A DNA stretch of 33,724 bases from Schlesneria paludicola DSM 18645 (GCA_945862235.1 CAMAYU010000047.1:1-33724); one strand, 5' to 3'. Counted from the first letter of the stretch, positions 8,623 to 17,241 are shown. Notes: generated from the sequence alone by a model not told the origin. Numbers and translations: made by a program.

Positions 8623-9033
8623 CTGAGATGCCCACTTGCCAATGTGCGCACACGCCCCGCAACCAACTCGCCAAGAGTACGGCTTGAGACACATGGAAAG
8701 AGGGGGTGGAAAGAGGGCGTTGAGGCATGGCCAACAACTGCAAGCGGGGCAACTTTGAAGTGAGGCGGGACCGTAACAGACGCCTCAAAATGCGGCTAGA
8801 TGAAGTCCGCGACTGGCAGAGCCATCATTTTTGTCGATTTGGGGTGCCACGGTCACGAAGCTTCGTGGCCGTGGCCGTGAGAAAGAGAAGCAGCCTTCAA
8901 TTCCACGCACGGCCACGTCGAAGCTCCCTGACCGTGGCACCCATCTCCCAGATTCAAATCGGCAGATAGCTCTGCGTGACTGGCATCTCCCCGCCTCATT
9001 CAAAATGAAGCGGGGGCCAAAACTTCCCGGCCG
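8623..9033. other. Repeat-filled spacer between the DUF1015 and TPR genes
   Basis: No gene is supported. Most of it is occupied by the MITE-like element at 8818-8973. The flanks (8623-8817 and 8974-9033) show only a short palindrome-like CATTCAAAATG near 8997. Confidence 0.45.
8818..8973. mobile_element. MITE-like palindromic element, GGCCATCGCC family, copy 2 (degenerate ends)
   Basis: About 156 bp. The core is strongly similar to the copy at 17084-17241. The left arm GGGTGCCACGGTCACGAAGC (from 8842) pairs with the right arm ending in CCTGACCGTGGCACCC (8942), and a shared middle reads CAGCCTTCA then CACGGCCACGTCGAAGCTCC. The termini AGAGCCATC and GATAGCTCT are eroded relative to copy 3. No coding capacity. 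Confidence 0.7.
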
Positions 9034-10338
9034 TCACGACAACGTGTTGACCACCATGCCCGAGAGCAGCTTCGGGTAGAAGTATGTGCTTTTGGGCGGC
9101 ATCGTCTCGCGACCGGCGGCGATGTCGCGCACGTGGTCGATCGTGGCGGGGGCCACGAGACACCCGAGTTGGTGCGACTTCGCGTTCAGCGCCGCTGTGG
9201 TCTCGTCCAAGCGATGGACATACTGGAACTTCGGCTCGCGACCGAACTGCTTGAAGATCAATTCATCGAGCAGCAGCTTGTGCAGCAGGCTGACTCCCAG
9301 CGAACGCCAGGCTTCGCTGTGATCGGCCGCGAGCGTCGCCATCGCGCTCGCGTCGGTGACTTGCGCCAAGAGCCAAGTGTTGTCGGACGCGGTCCCGAAT
9401 CCGAACACGCTCTGCCCGCCGTCGGCTTCGATCAGCTCCCACGTTTCGCGCGCCGCCTCGTCGCCAGTCCCGATCCGTTCGACTTCGCAGTATTTTTCAA
9501 GGCAGCTCTGCACCTGATCGGCCGTGATGTCGGCTAGCCCCGAGACCAGCCGGTGTGTCGGGAGAATCTGCAAACCGGGATCCTGCATCCCAACGAAGTG
9601 CATCATCACAAAGTTCGGTCCCGCTACGTCACTCGCCAACTTCCCGGCCGCTTTCAGTTCGCGACGATAGTTCAGGGCGGTCTCGTACCGATGATGCCCG
9701 TCCGCGATGAAGACCGGTTTGTCGTGCAATCCCGCCTGAACTTTGCCGATGACGTTGTGATCCTTGATCACCCACAGGCGATGGATCACGCCGAGATGGT
9801 CGGTCGCGACGCACGGCGTGAGTGCGATGCACGCTTCATCCAGCTCTTGCTGGACGCCGGCGGTTTCGTCGGGATAGAGGCCGAAGATCGGCGAGAGATT
9901 GGTGTTGGTGGCGCGGATCAGCATCAATCGGTCGAGCTTTGGTCCCGACAGAGTTTGCTCGTGGGGGAAGACGTTCCCCGTGCCAAACTCTTCGAGCCGC
10001 ACGCGCGCCAAAAACCCGCTGCGCACGAACGTCTTTCCTTCCCACTTGAACTCTTGCGAGTACACGTACAACACGTCCTCGTGTTCCTGCTGGAGGATGC
10101 CATCGACCTTCCAGTGTTTGAGAAACGCGGCGGCTCGCTCGTACTTCACATCGGGCGACGCATCGCCGGGTTCTTCGCGGTTCAGTTCGAGCCGAATGAA
10201 GTTGCACGGATGCTTCTTGAAGAGTTCGTTCTGTTGGTGTTCGTCGATCACGTCATACGGGGGCGTAATCACGTCGGACAGGTCGCCCACCTGAGACACG
10301 TCATAACGCCAGCCACGCATCGGACAGACTTCGACCAT
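9034..10338 (-). CDS. DUF1015 family protein
   Basis: Conserved cytoplasmic protein of unknown function (COG4198 type), 434 residues, the usual family length. The N-terminal GWRYDVSQVGDLSDVITPPY is the family signature, followed by the conserved FIRLELNREEPGD. Further conserved blocks are VFPHEQTLSGPKLDRL, YPDE, FIADGHHRYETALNYR (about residue 215) and NFVMMHFVGMQDPGLQILPTHR. In other bacteria such genes can lie near serine-biosynthesis genes, but no such neighbour is present here. The ATG at 10336-10338 has AAAGG about 12 nt upstream. It stands alone between two palindrome-containing spacers. Confidence 0.92.
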   Translation of the reverse strand: MVEVCPMRGWRYDVSQVGDLSDVITPPYDVIDEHQQNELFKKHPCNFIRLELNREEPGDASPDVKYERAAAFLKHWKVDGILQQEHEDVLYVYSQEFKWEGKTFVRSGFLARVRLEEFGTGNVFPHEQTLSGPKLDRLMLIRATNTNLSPIFGLYPDETAGVQQELDEACIALTPCVATDHLGVIHRLWVIKDHNVIGKVQAGLHDKPVFIADGHHRYETALNYRRELKAAGKLASDVAGPNFVMMHFVGMQDPGLQILPTHRLVSGLADITADQVQSCLEKYCEVERIGTGDEAARETWELIEADGGQSVFGFGTASDNTWLLAQVTDASAMATLAADHSEAWRSLGVSLLHKLLLDELIFKQFGREPKFQYVHRLDETTAALNAKSHQLGCLVAPATIDHVRDIAAGRETMPPKSTYFYPKLLSGMVVNTLS

Positions 10339-10721
10339 TTTTCAATCGCCTTTGTGAATGTTGAGAGGAACCGCCGTTAGCCTCGGCCGAGCGGTGGCAT
10401 AGAATGAAGATTGCCCCGCGGCGCATCAAGGAAGCCGGGCAGAGATCGGCCGGTTCTGATCCCGGTTGCGAGCGTGACCAATGGCGTCTACCAACCCTTT
10501 CGGTCGTGACGATCCGGCAAGTTGGCTGTGACCGCGCGGCTTGATGCCTCATCCGCTAGCGGACTCTTGCCAAAATTGCCGATCTGTTACCATGCCGCCG
10601 CCTCACGAGGCGGTCGTCCGCAGAAGAGCCTTCAGCCGCTTCTGCCGTCAGATCAGCAAGCGGGAGGCTTGCTCTCATGTCGCGCGAGCAATTCCATTTG
10701 CCTCACCGAGGGATCGGTTGA
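10339..10721. other. Divergent DUF1015/exbD intergenic region with small hairpins
   Basis: About 380 bp without a supported gene. Two compact inverted repeats lie on the exbD side: CCGCCTC-AC-GAGGCGG at 10598-10613 and AGCAAGC-GGGAG-GCTTGCT at 10655-10673. Notably, no ExbB/TolQ/MotA-type gene is encoded here, although one usually precedes exbD. Promoter boxes could not be assigned. Confidence 0.45.
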
Positions 10722-11135
10722 ATGCCACTCAAAACTTCGCCACTCGAAGAACCCAGTCTGAACATCACATCGCTGCTGGACATCATCCTCACTATCGTGA
10801 TGTTCTTCATGGTCTCGACGACGTTCTCACAGAACGAGCGTCAGACTGAGATCCAAGTTCCGACGGTCTCCGACAACGCGGTCCTCACCGGACAGCCGGA
10901 TGAGATCGTCGTCAACGTGGCGATCGATGGCCAAATGCAGGTCAGTGGCAAGCCGCAAACGGTGGAGACATTGTCATCGCTGCTTCAGGCGGCGCTGACC
11001 TCGTTCCCCAATCAAGCCGTCGTGATCCGCGGCGACGGTCGTTGTGAGTATCAGAGGGTGATGGACGCGTTCTCGGCCTGTAAGCAGGCGGGAGTCCGCA
11101 ACATTTCCGTGGCTCACCTTCCTCGACAGAAGTGA
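10722..11135 (+). CDS. exbD: ExbD/TolR-type biopolymer transport protein
   Basis: Inner-membrane component of proton-driven energy transducers; it works with an ExbB/TolQ partner to power outer-envelope processes. 137 residues. The N-terminal segment LNITSLLDIILTIVMFFMV forms a single membrane helix with the conserved channel aspartate (Asp20). A periplasmic domain follows with the typical VVIRGDGRCEYQRVMDAFSACKQAG motif. GAGGGA at 10708-10713, 8 nt before the ATG, supports the start. Its stop codon overlaps a possible GTG start of the next gene, so the two are cotranscribed and probably coupled. No ExbB homologue lies next to it, so the partner must be encoded elsewhere. Confidence 0.92.
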   Translation: MPLKTSPLEEPSLNITSLLDIILTIVMFFMVSTTFSQNERQTEIQVPTVSDNAVLTGQPDEIVVNVAIDGQMQVSGKPQTVETLSSLLQAALTSFPNQAVVIRGDGRCEYQRVMDAFSACKQAGVRNISVAHLPRQK

Positions 11136-11140
11136 CTCCG

Positions 11141-13366
11141 ATGCCGAACTCACTCACTCATTTGCTCGAACTCGTGACGCACAGCGTTAGCGACTGGACG
11201 GCCAGCGGCATCTTGCTGAAGGCGGCGCTCATCGTCTGTTCCGTGTTCGCGACCGTGCAACTGTTGTCGATGCTCGGCACCCGATACGGCGATGCCAACA
11301 CAACCTCGAAGTCATTCGTGCTCTCGCTGGCCGTTCACTGTTGCCTTGGTTTGGGTTGGGCCACTGCCGTTCAGTCCTACGTTCCTGCACCTGTGGCCCA
11401 CGGCGATCCGGAGTTGCCGCGCGTCAAGATCGCGGTGACGGGGAATGGTGATGAAGACGTGTCGCCGGTCGCGGGCACCGGCAACACGCCGGTTTGGGCG
11501 AGGTCCGTTGGACGGGCGAGTCAAACGATGTCGCGCATCGAGCGACCTGATCAAGAACCTGCTGCGGTCGAGCCGCCTGTTGTGGAACTGTCTCCCTCGG
11601 ACGCGGTCGTTCCGCCCGACGCTCCCAATTTGCCATCGCGCCCCGACGAACCTCCCGCTCCACCAACACAACAAGCCTCCGTCGAATCGATCGCACGCAG
11701 CAACGCGTCGCCCACAGTCGCCATCGAACCCCCCAAGGTCGAGTCGCGCTCCGAAGTAGGCTCATCCACGCTGGCCGCGCGGCAGGCGATTCGTCGTGAG
11801 AGTTCCTCTGCCGAGGCCGTTGCTGGGGCGCGAGCCGAACCGCAGCGCGGTGCATCCGAACGAACGGCCCCGTTCATGGAAGATGGCACGCTCCTTACTC
11901 TGCCCACCGATGTCGTTCCCGAAGCGGGACTTCCCAAACCCGTGGGGCTTCCCGCCAATGCAATCAAACGCCGGGGTGCGCCGAGTCCTTTCCCTGCGGA
12001 TGTGTCTGAGACCGGAAGCAACCCTGCTTCAGCCACGACCTCCCAATCGGGTGTCGGTTCCAGCGGCCGGTTCACTCGCGTCGGCAATCGCCCCGCGAAC
12101 GAACCTGATTTCGATCCGAATCCGCCCGGTGTCGCCCGCCCCACTCCGGCGAGGCCCCTTCCGACCGATGGTGGTTTGATCGCCTCACGCGGATCGCCCG
12201 GCAACGATCTGCCCGGTGATGCTCCGATGCAAGATTTCAAACGTCCGAACACGCCGTCCATCAGTGCGCGTGCGGCCACACGCGCACCCGAAACATATCG
12301 CGCCCGGCGCATCGAACAGCGCCGCTCCATCGCGTTGAAAAATGGCGGCTCCGATGCGTCCGAACGCGCGGTGGAAATGAGCCTGCGCTGGATGTCTGAC
12401 ATCCAAGAGTCCGATGGCCACTGGTCGTCGGCGCGCCACGGCGGCGGTCAGGCGAAGACAGATCCGCAGGGACAGAACCGACTCGATGGCGGCGTCTACG
12501 CCGACACCGGCGTCACCGGACTCGTCATCCTGTCGTTCCTTGGCGCGGGCTATACACACGAGGACGGCCAGTACTCCGACAACGTCAAACGGGCGATCGA
12601 CTGGCTCATCCGTCAGCAGCAAAGCAACGGCTACCTCGGTGGCAAGGCGACGCGCTACGACATGATGTACTGCCACGCCATCGCGGCCTTCGCACTGGGC
12701 GAAGCGTACGGAATGCAGAGCGACCCGAACGCCTTCCCCGAACTGCGCGAGGCCGTGCGAGGCGGCGTCAAACTGATCGCCGCCATGCAGAATGATGACG
12801 GCGGCTGGCGCTACGGTCGCGGCGGTGAGTCCGACATGAGCATGTTCGGCTGGCAACTGATGGCTCTGAAGAGCGCCGTCAACTCAGGCGTCACTGTTCC
12901 CGAAGAGACTCGTCGCGGCATGACCAAGTTCCTGCAAGCCCGCGCTCTCGGCAGTCGCGGCGGTTTGGCAGGGTACAAGCTGAACGAAAAGGCCACGCCC
13001 GCCATGACGGCGGAAGCCCTCTTCTGTCGCCAGATGTTCAACGTCCGCCAGAGCGATGCCGCCTCGCAGGAGGCTGTCAGCTATCTCAGACTGAACCTGC
13101 CACGCCTCGCCGTGTACGACGAGTACTACTGGTACTACGGCACGCTGGCGATGTTCCAACACGACGGCGAACCGTGGGAAGAATGGAACTCATCCCTGCG
13201 CGACACGCTCGTCGGCCTTCAGCGGACAAGTGGCCCTCACGCGGGAAGCTGGGATCCCAAAGGCAAGTGGGCCGGCATCGGCGGTCGCCTTTACTCGACC
13301 GCCCTCAGCACGATGAGCCTCGAAGTCTATTACCGCTTCCTCCGCATCTATCAGACGGAAGAGTGA
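11141..13366 (+). CDS. Membrane-anchored protein with Pro-rich linker and prenyltransferase/squalene-oxidase-repeat toroid domain
   Basis: 741 residues in three parts. Residues about 20-80 hold two membrane helices. Residues about 85-380 are a long Pro/Ser/Ala-rich region, reminiscent of the TonB periplasmic linker but not clearly homologous. Residues about 395-741 form an alpha/alpha-toroid of the terpenoid-cyclase/prenyltransferase type, with QW-like motifs IQESDGHW and MQNDDGGW plus YADTGVTGLVILSFLGAGY. The cyclase DxDD catalytic motif is absent (the comparable place reads GESDMSMFGW), so I do not call it a squalene-hopene cyclase. ATG at 11141 is preferred; a GTG at 11132 overlaps the exbD stop. 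Coupling to exbD suggests an envelope function driven by an ExbB/D motor; substrate or partner unknown. Confidence 0.85.
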   Translation: MPNSLTHLLELVTHSVSDWTASGILLKAALIVCSVFATVQLLSMLGTRYGDANTTSKSFVLSLAVHCCLGLGWATAVQSYVPAPVAHGDPELPRVKIAVTGNGDEDVSPVAGTGNTPVWARSVGRASQTMSRIERPDQEPAAVEPPVVELSPSDAVVPPDAPNLPSRPDEPPAPPTQQASVESIARSNASPTVAIEPPKVESRSEVGSSTLAARQAIRRESSSAEAVAGARAEPQRGASERTAPFMEDGTLLTLPTDVVPEAGLPKPVGLPANAIKRRGAPSPFPADVSETGSNPASATTSQSGVGSSGRFTRVGNRPANEPDFDPNPPGVARPTPARPLPTDGGLIASRGSPGNDLPGDAPMQDFKRPNTPSISARAATRAPETYRARRIEQRRSIALKNGGSDASERAVEMSLRWMSDIQESDGHWSSARHGGGQAKTDPQGQNRLDGGVYADTGVTGLVILSFLGAGYTHEDGQYSDNVKRAIDWLIRQQQSNGYLGGKATRYDMMYCHAIAAFALGEAYGMQSDPNAFPELREAVRGGVKLIAAMQNDDGGWRYGRGGESDMSMFGWQLMALKSAVNSGVTVPEETRRGMTKFLQARALGSRGGLAGYKLNEKATPAMTAEALFCRQMFNVRQSDAASQEAVSYLRLNLPRLAVYDEYYWYYGTLAMFQHDGEPWEEWNSSLRDTLVGLQRTSGPHAGSWDPKGKWAGIGGRLYSTALSTMSLEVYYRFLRIYQTEE

Positions 13367-13429
13367 CCACGCGCGTCACTCGTGCTTCGTCGATGCTCAA
13401 AATTGGCGCTGGGTGGCTAGGGCTGGACT

Positions 13430-13480
13430 GAGTCTTTGCGAAGGAAGCCCGGAGTTTCGCGAAGACTCTTCTTTCCTTCC
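13430..13480 (+). terminator. Putative terminator after the exbD-toroid operon
   Basis: GAGTCTTTGCGAA (13430-13442) pairs with TTCGCGAAGACTC (13456-13468), a 13-bp stem with one G-T pair and a 13-nt loop. The T-rich tract TTCTTTCCTTCC follows. It lies 64 nt past the toroid-gene stop codon and before the next gene. Confidence 0.6.
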
Positions 13481-13581
13481 CCCGACCGGCATTGCAGATG
13501 CCAGCCCGATGAGCGGGATGGGTCTCACGTTAGCACCCCTAATCCGTTCTTGTCCGCCGCTTTCGAAATGAGACGCTTTCC

Positions 13582-14202
13582 GTGAGATACGTCCTCGAAC
13601 ATCTGGCCGTTGTGTTTGGAGCGGCCACTGGTGCGCTGGCGGCTCGCGGCAAGGGCATCGATCTGTTTGGAGTGGTCGTGCTGGGGCTGGTCACTGCGGT
13701 GGGAGGCGGCACGCTGCGTGATGTCGTGCTCGACGTGCCCGTTTTCTGGGTGCAGGACTCCTCGTTCATTTTGTCTGGCGCGGTGGCGGCTGGAGCCGTG
13801 TTCTATCTCGCGCGGTTTGTCGATCCGTCATCGATGCCGTTGCTGATTGTCGATGCCTTCGGTCTCGCATTCGTTGCCACGTTGGGGACTCACAAAACGT
13901 TCAGCCTGCAACACGCGGGGACCGTCTGCGTGGTCTTCGGCGTGGTGACGGGAGTGGCGGGAGGCATGATCCGCGACGTGTTGCTGGGCGAAGTTCCGCT
14001 GGTTTTTCGGCCGAACATTTATTTGTATGCGACGGCCGCCTTGATCGGTGCGACGGCGTACCTCATCGCGGCGCACCTCTGGCCGAACAGCCCGTTCAAT
14101 CTCGTGGTTTGCGCCACCGTGATCCTGCTGTTGCGGCTGGCGGCGATTCGTTGGCGCTGGCGGCTACCCGTGTTTCAGGCCGAGAACGATGGGGTCGCGT
14201 GA
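13582..14202 (+). CDS. TRIC-type (UPF0126, YicG-like) cation channel family protein
   Basis: Integral membrane protein of the bacterial trimeric intracellular cation channel family, thought to conduct monovalent cations. 206 residues, seven predicted hydrophobic helices arranged as two similar halves. Each half carries the signature: VGGGTLRDVVLDVPVFWV (about residues 40-58) and AGGMIRDVLLGEVPLVF (about 126-142). Length and motif spacing are normal. The start is a GTG at 13582; an ATG 14 nt upstream is out of frame. It overlaps the open frame of the following DUF1570 gene but not its likely start, so the two may be cotranscribed. No physiological link between them is evident. Confidence 0.93.
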   Translation: MRYVLEHLAVVFGAATGALAARGKGIDLFGVVVLGLVTAVGGGTLRDVVLDVPVFWVQDSSFILSGAVAAGAVFYLARFVDPSSMPLLIVDAFGLAFVATLGTHKTFSLQHAGTVCVVFGVVTGVAGGMIRDVLLGEVPLVFRPNIYLYATAALIGATAYLIAAHLWPNSPFNLVVCATVILLLRLAAIRWRWRLPVFQAENDGVA

Positions 14203-14257
14203 ACTTCGCCCCAACGGCACAATGGACGAAGCATCGCCCCCAACAAAAGACTTCTCA

Positions 14258-15766
14258 ATGAGAATGGCCGAGGACATGAACTCTCAACGGTCTGCTCGAC
14301 TCGCGCGGCACATCTCGGTCGCGTTCGCTTTGCGGGTGATGTCGGGGTTCGCTCACGCCGACACCTTCACCGTGCGTGAAGACGATGGCAATTCCGCGAC
14401 GATCGAAGCGCGGCTTGCTGGCGAGGGTCAGGGAGCGATCGCTCTCGAACGAACCGACGGGCGCATCGAGATCGTGCCGCAGGACCGGATCCTCAAACGC
14501 GAACCGGGACCGGACCCCGAGCCGCTGACCGGGGCCGCGATCTTGGAACGCCTCTCCGAGCGATTCGGCAAGGAGACGTTTCGTGGGCATGCCGACGCGC
14601 CGTATGCCATCGGCTTGATCCTAGCCCAGCCGCTGCCGAAGCAGTTTGAACCGAAAGCGGCGGTCTTCATGAAGAAGGCGGCCACGTTCATGAAGACCGT
14701 CGAGAAGGTCTTCATCAGCTTCATCGACGACATGAAGATCGACATCGTCAAGCCGCGCTATCCGCTCGTGTTACTCATCTTTGAGACCGACGAAGACTTC
14801 ATGAAGTACACCGAGAAAGAGACCGGCGGACGCGGCCTGTCTGCCGGAAATATCCTCGGCTTTTACAGCGGCCTCTCGAACCATCTCGCTATCCGGATGA
14901 GCGAGTGCCACACGTTTGAGACTCCTCTGCACGAGGCCATTCACCAGCAAGTCCACAATCGCGGCGTGCTGCAACGACTGGCTCCTTCGCCCGCGTGGTT
15001 CAACGAGGGGATCGCAACGGGCTTCGAGGGGAACGGTGACAAGATCAACGGCGGCCCGCTCAAGGTGAGTGCCCGGTACTCGAAGGCGGCGTCGCGGGCG
15101 CGGAAGGTCGATTGGGATGACGTGGTGGCCGACGACAAAGCTTTCCGAGGCGATGTCCTCGCGGGTGAAGCCTATGCCCACGCGTGGAGCATTCACTGGT
15201 TCCTCGCCACCAAGTACCGCAAGCAATACGTCACCTATTTGCAGGTTCTCAGCCAGAAGCAGCCGCTCGCGAAGGACGATGCCGCCAGCCGACTCGCCGA
15301 TTTTGAAACAGCCTTCGGCAAACCGGTCGGCAAGTTGCAGAGCGAGTTCCCGCAGTGGCTCGAGCTGGGCGCGAAGAAACAAAAGATCGCGCTCAATGAC
15401 GCGAAGCCGCCCGGCTACATGGTGACGCTGTCGAACCTCGCCGAAGTCGAAATGAACGCCGTGGCGACAAACAACGGCCCGCTGGAAGTGGGAGGCCAGA
15501 TGAGAAGCATCTCGCACATCCGCCCGATGTCGTTCCATGTGACTGTCGAGACCGACGCCGGAACGTATGCCGAATGGTTCCACCCCAACGTGGCACCGCT
15601 CAAGGTCGTGCCGCTCGCCAAACAGACGGCTCAGAAGCGGATGCAGAACGCGCCGGGCGGTCCGTCTTCCACGTTTCGCGTCAAAGTTCGAGCCGTCGTC
15701 CCCGACAGCGAAGACGCCCAGCAATGGCAACGCGGCCAACTCCCCGTGCCGGTGTTTGAACGCTAA
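14258..15766 (+). CDS. DUF1570 family secreted protein, putative zinc metallopeptidase
   Basis: About 502 residues. A hydrophobic stretch ending FAHA before DTFTV fits a signal peptide. Residues about 35-85 (TFTVREDDGNSATIEARL ... IEIVPQDRIL) resemble the SHD1-like beta domain common in planctomycete secreted proteins. The central domain carries HEAIHQ (bases 14930-14947), a HExxH zinc motif, then PAWFNEGIATGFEG with a downstream Glu that would be the third ligand in a gluzincin. Further on, HAWSIHWFLATKYRKQY is also typical of DUF1570. Peptidase activity is inferred, not proven. The start is uncertain: the frame is open from 14189, with in-frame ATGs at 14222, 14258, 14264 and 14276. I chose 14258 for a reasonable signal-peptide length. 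Confidence 0.85.
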   Translation: MRMAEDMNSQRSARLARHISVAFALRVMSGFAHADTFTVREDDGNSATIEARLAGEGQGAIALERTDGRIEIVPQDRILKREPGPDPEPLTGAAILERLSERFGKETFRGHADAPYAIGLILAQPLPKQFEPKAAVFMKKAATFMKTVEKVFISFIDDMKIDIVKPRYPLVLLIFETDEDFMKYTEKETGGRGLSAGNILGFYSGLSNHLAIRMSECHTFETPLHEAIHQQVHNRGVLQRLAPSPAWFNEGIATGFEGNGDKINGGPLKVSARYSKAASRARKVDWDDVVADDKAFRGDVLAGEAYAHAWSIHWFLATKYRKQYVTYLQVLSQKQPLAKDDAASRLADFETAFGKPVGKLQSEFPQWLELGAKKQKIALNDAKPPGYMVTLSNLAEVEMNAVATNNGPLEVGGQMRSISHIRPMSFHVTVETDAGTYAEWFHPNVAPLKVVPLAKQTAQKRMQNAPGGPSSTFRVKVRAVVPDSEDAQQWQRGQLPVPVFER

Positions 15767-15831
15767 CGCGGCGTTCGGCTTAGGAGCGAACCACGACAAT
15801 CTGGCGACAGTTGTTTCCGAACGGACGATCA

Positions 15832-15894
15832 GGGGTCAGGTGGTTCAAGGTTCATTTTTCGCCGCGAAAAATGAACTTTGAACCACCTGACCCC
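15832..15894. repeat. Near-perfect long palindrome, GGGGTCAGGTGGTTCAAGG type
   Basis: 31-bp arms (15832-15862 and 15864-15894) beginning GGGGTCAGGTGGTTCAAGGT, with one mismatch and a single-base centre, so it can form a very long hairpin. It lies between the convergent DUF1570 and hpnD genes and may act as a bidirectional terminator, but there is no U-tract. Confidence 0.85.
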
Positions 15895-15908
15895 GGCTTC
15901 CACACATC

Positions 15909-15978
15909 ACTAGCCCGACACGCAAGCGAGGGCTTCAATTTCGACTATGGTTTGCCCTCGCTTGCACGTCGGGCTAGT
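15909..15978. repeat. Palindromic repeat, CTAGCCCGACGCGCAAGCG family, copy 2
   Basis: 25-bp arms at 15909-15933 and 15954-15978 starting ACTAGCCCGACACGCAAGCG, with two mismatches, around a 20-nt loop. The same family occurs at 8551-8622 with different loop sequence. Confidence 0.85.
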
Positions 15979-16052
15979 TGTTGAAGAACCCGGCAATTTC
16001 AAGTTGTCCGACCACTAGCCGCACCTTAGGAACGATCGCGACTGGTCTGTTT

Positions 16053-16994
16053 TCACGCCAGCCGCGTGGTGAGGATCGCGCGGCCCGCGTACCACAGTTT
16101 TTTCCACTTCGGCAACGAGACCCGTCGTGAGAACACGTCAAAGTCACGGCGTTCGATCTCTCGCAGCAGACCACCGTAAATGTCGAGCATGGCTCGCAGG
16201 ATCGGTCGCCCTGGCGGTGCGAGATGATCGAGCAACTCTTCTCCCCGCGCGTAGTACCTCTTCGCGCGAGCCACTTCGAATTGCATGAGGTCTCGAAACG
16301 ACAGGTGGATGACGCGGCGTTGCAGGTCGTCAGTAGAGTACCCGAACCGCGCGAGGTCTTCGCGCGGCAGATAGACGCGCCCGCGATCGGCATCTTCGGC
16401 GAGGTCTCTCAAAATGTTTGTCAGTTGCAGGGCGAGTCCGCAGTCGATGGCCAGTTGCCGGACCTTTGGCCCCTCGCGAAAGCCCCACACATGGATGCAG
16501 CACAGACCGACCGCCCCCGCGACCTGATAGCAGTACCGTTCGAGTTCCTCGAACGTGGCCACTTCCATCGGATGCAGGTCCGACTCCACACCGTCGATCA
16601 CAGCGAAGAGGTATTCGTGCGGAATGCTGGCCCGCGCGAGCATGTCGCTGATCGCAGGCAGGTAGCGACGTTCCTCGTCGAGCAGACCGGCGGAATCAAT
16701 GACATCGGTCGACGAGCCGCTCATCGCACCGCGCACCAACTCCCGCCACTGCGCCAATCGGAGGCGACGCTCCTCAATCGTCAGGCTCTCGTCGTCCCCC
16801 AGGTCATCGGTGATGCGGTTGAACGCATACAACGCATTCATCGCGCGACGTTGCTCGCGCGGCAGCGTCAGGAACGAGAACCGAAAGTTGTGCGCGGTCC
16901 GCTGCGTGAGAACTCGACAGTCTTCGTAAGACGCCGTGAGCGTCGAAGCGGTGTGAGACGGAGCGGCGATGATTCTCGTCCTGCATGCGGTCAA
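16053..16994 (-). CDS. hpnD: HpnD-type presqualene diphosphate synthase
   Basis: Joins two farnesyl diphosphates head-to-head to presqualene diphosphate, the first committed step of the HpnD-HpnC-HpnE squalene route. The block FRFSFLTLPREQRRAMNALY is typical of HpnD. The first Asp-rich motif is RITDDLGDDE and the second is LTNILRDLAEDADRGRVYLP, which separates it from the HpnC homologue at 3167-4084. The longest frame begins at 17126, but its first 14 or so codons are the left end of the repeat at 17084-17241. I therefore prefer TTG at 16992-16994, giving 313 residues, slightly longer than usual; later non-ATG starts are possible. It is convergent with the DUF1570 gene. No HpnE-like oxidoreductase is nearby. 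Confidence 0.85.
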   Translation of the reverse strand: MTACRTRIIAAPSHTASTLTASYEDCRVLTQRTAHNFRFSFLTLPREQRRAMNALYAFNRITDDLGDDESLTIEERRLRLAQWRELVRGAMSGSSTDVIDSAGLLDEERRYLPAISDMLARASIPHEYLFAVIDGVESDLHPMEVATFEELERYCYQVAGAVGLCCIHVWGFREGPKVRQLAIDCGLALQLTNILRDLAEDADRGRVYLPREDLARFGYSTDDLQRRVIHLSFRDLMQFEVARAKRYYARGEELLDHLAPPGRPILRAMLDIYGGLLREIERRDFDVFSRRVSLPKWKKLWYAGRAILTTRLA

Positions 16995-17083
16995 TAGAAG
17001 CAGTCTCGTGATGGATGGAACCCGGTATATCGGTGCCGCCGAACGAGCGGAAGCGTGGTTGTCTCGTCCTTGCCGCCGAAGTG

Positions 17084-17241
17084 CGCAGGGCCATCGCCTT
17101 TTTGAATCTGGGCGAGTGGGTGCCACGGTCGCGGAGCTTCGAAGTGACGTGAGAATGAGAAACAGCCTTCACTTTCACACACGGCCACGTCGAAGCTCCG
17201 TGACCGTGGCACCCGAAATTGACAAAGGCGATGGCCCTGCG
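17084..17241. mobile_element. MITE-like palindromic element, GGCCATCGCC family, copy 3 (best preserved)
   Basis: 158 bp with perfect 18-bp terminal inverted repeats CGCAGGGCCATCGCCTTT (17084-17101) and AAAGGCGATGGCCCTGCG (17224-17241). Nested inside are arms beginning GGGTGCCACGGTCGCGGAGC (17118) and ending GTGACCGTGGCACCC (17214). No coding capacity. It lies between the divergent hpnD and glycosyltransferase genes, and both longest ORFs run into it, which misplaces their starts. Confidence 0.8.

Noticed and set aside
9553..10380. 275-residue open frame antisense to the DUF1015 gene
   Set aside because: Shadow frame; DUF1015 motifs on the minus strand are clear.
12410..13366. Toroid domain as an active squalene-hopene cyclase linked to HpnC/HpnD
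   Set aside because: QW-like motifs are present but the catalytic DxDD motif is not, the domain is too short for a cyclase, and it is fused to a membrane anchor and linked to ExbD.
14771..15799. 342-residue open frame antisense to the DUF1570 gene
   Set aside because: Shadow frame rich in Arg and His without domain features.
8551..17241. CRISPR-like array from the repeated palindromes
   Set aside because: Copies are kilobases apart with no regular spacing, no spacers and no cas genes.
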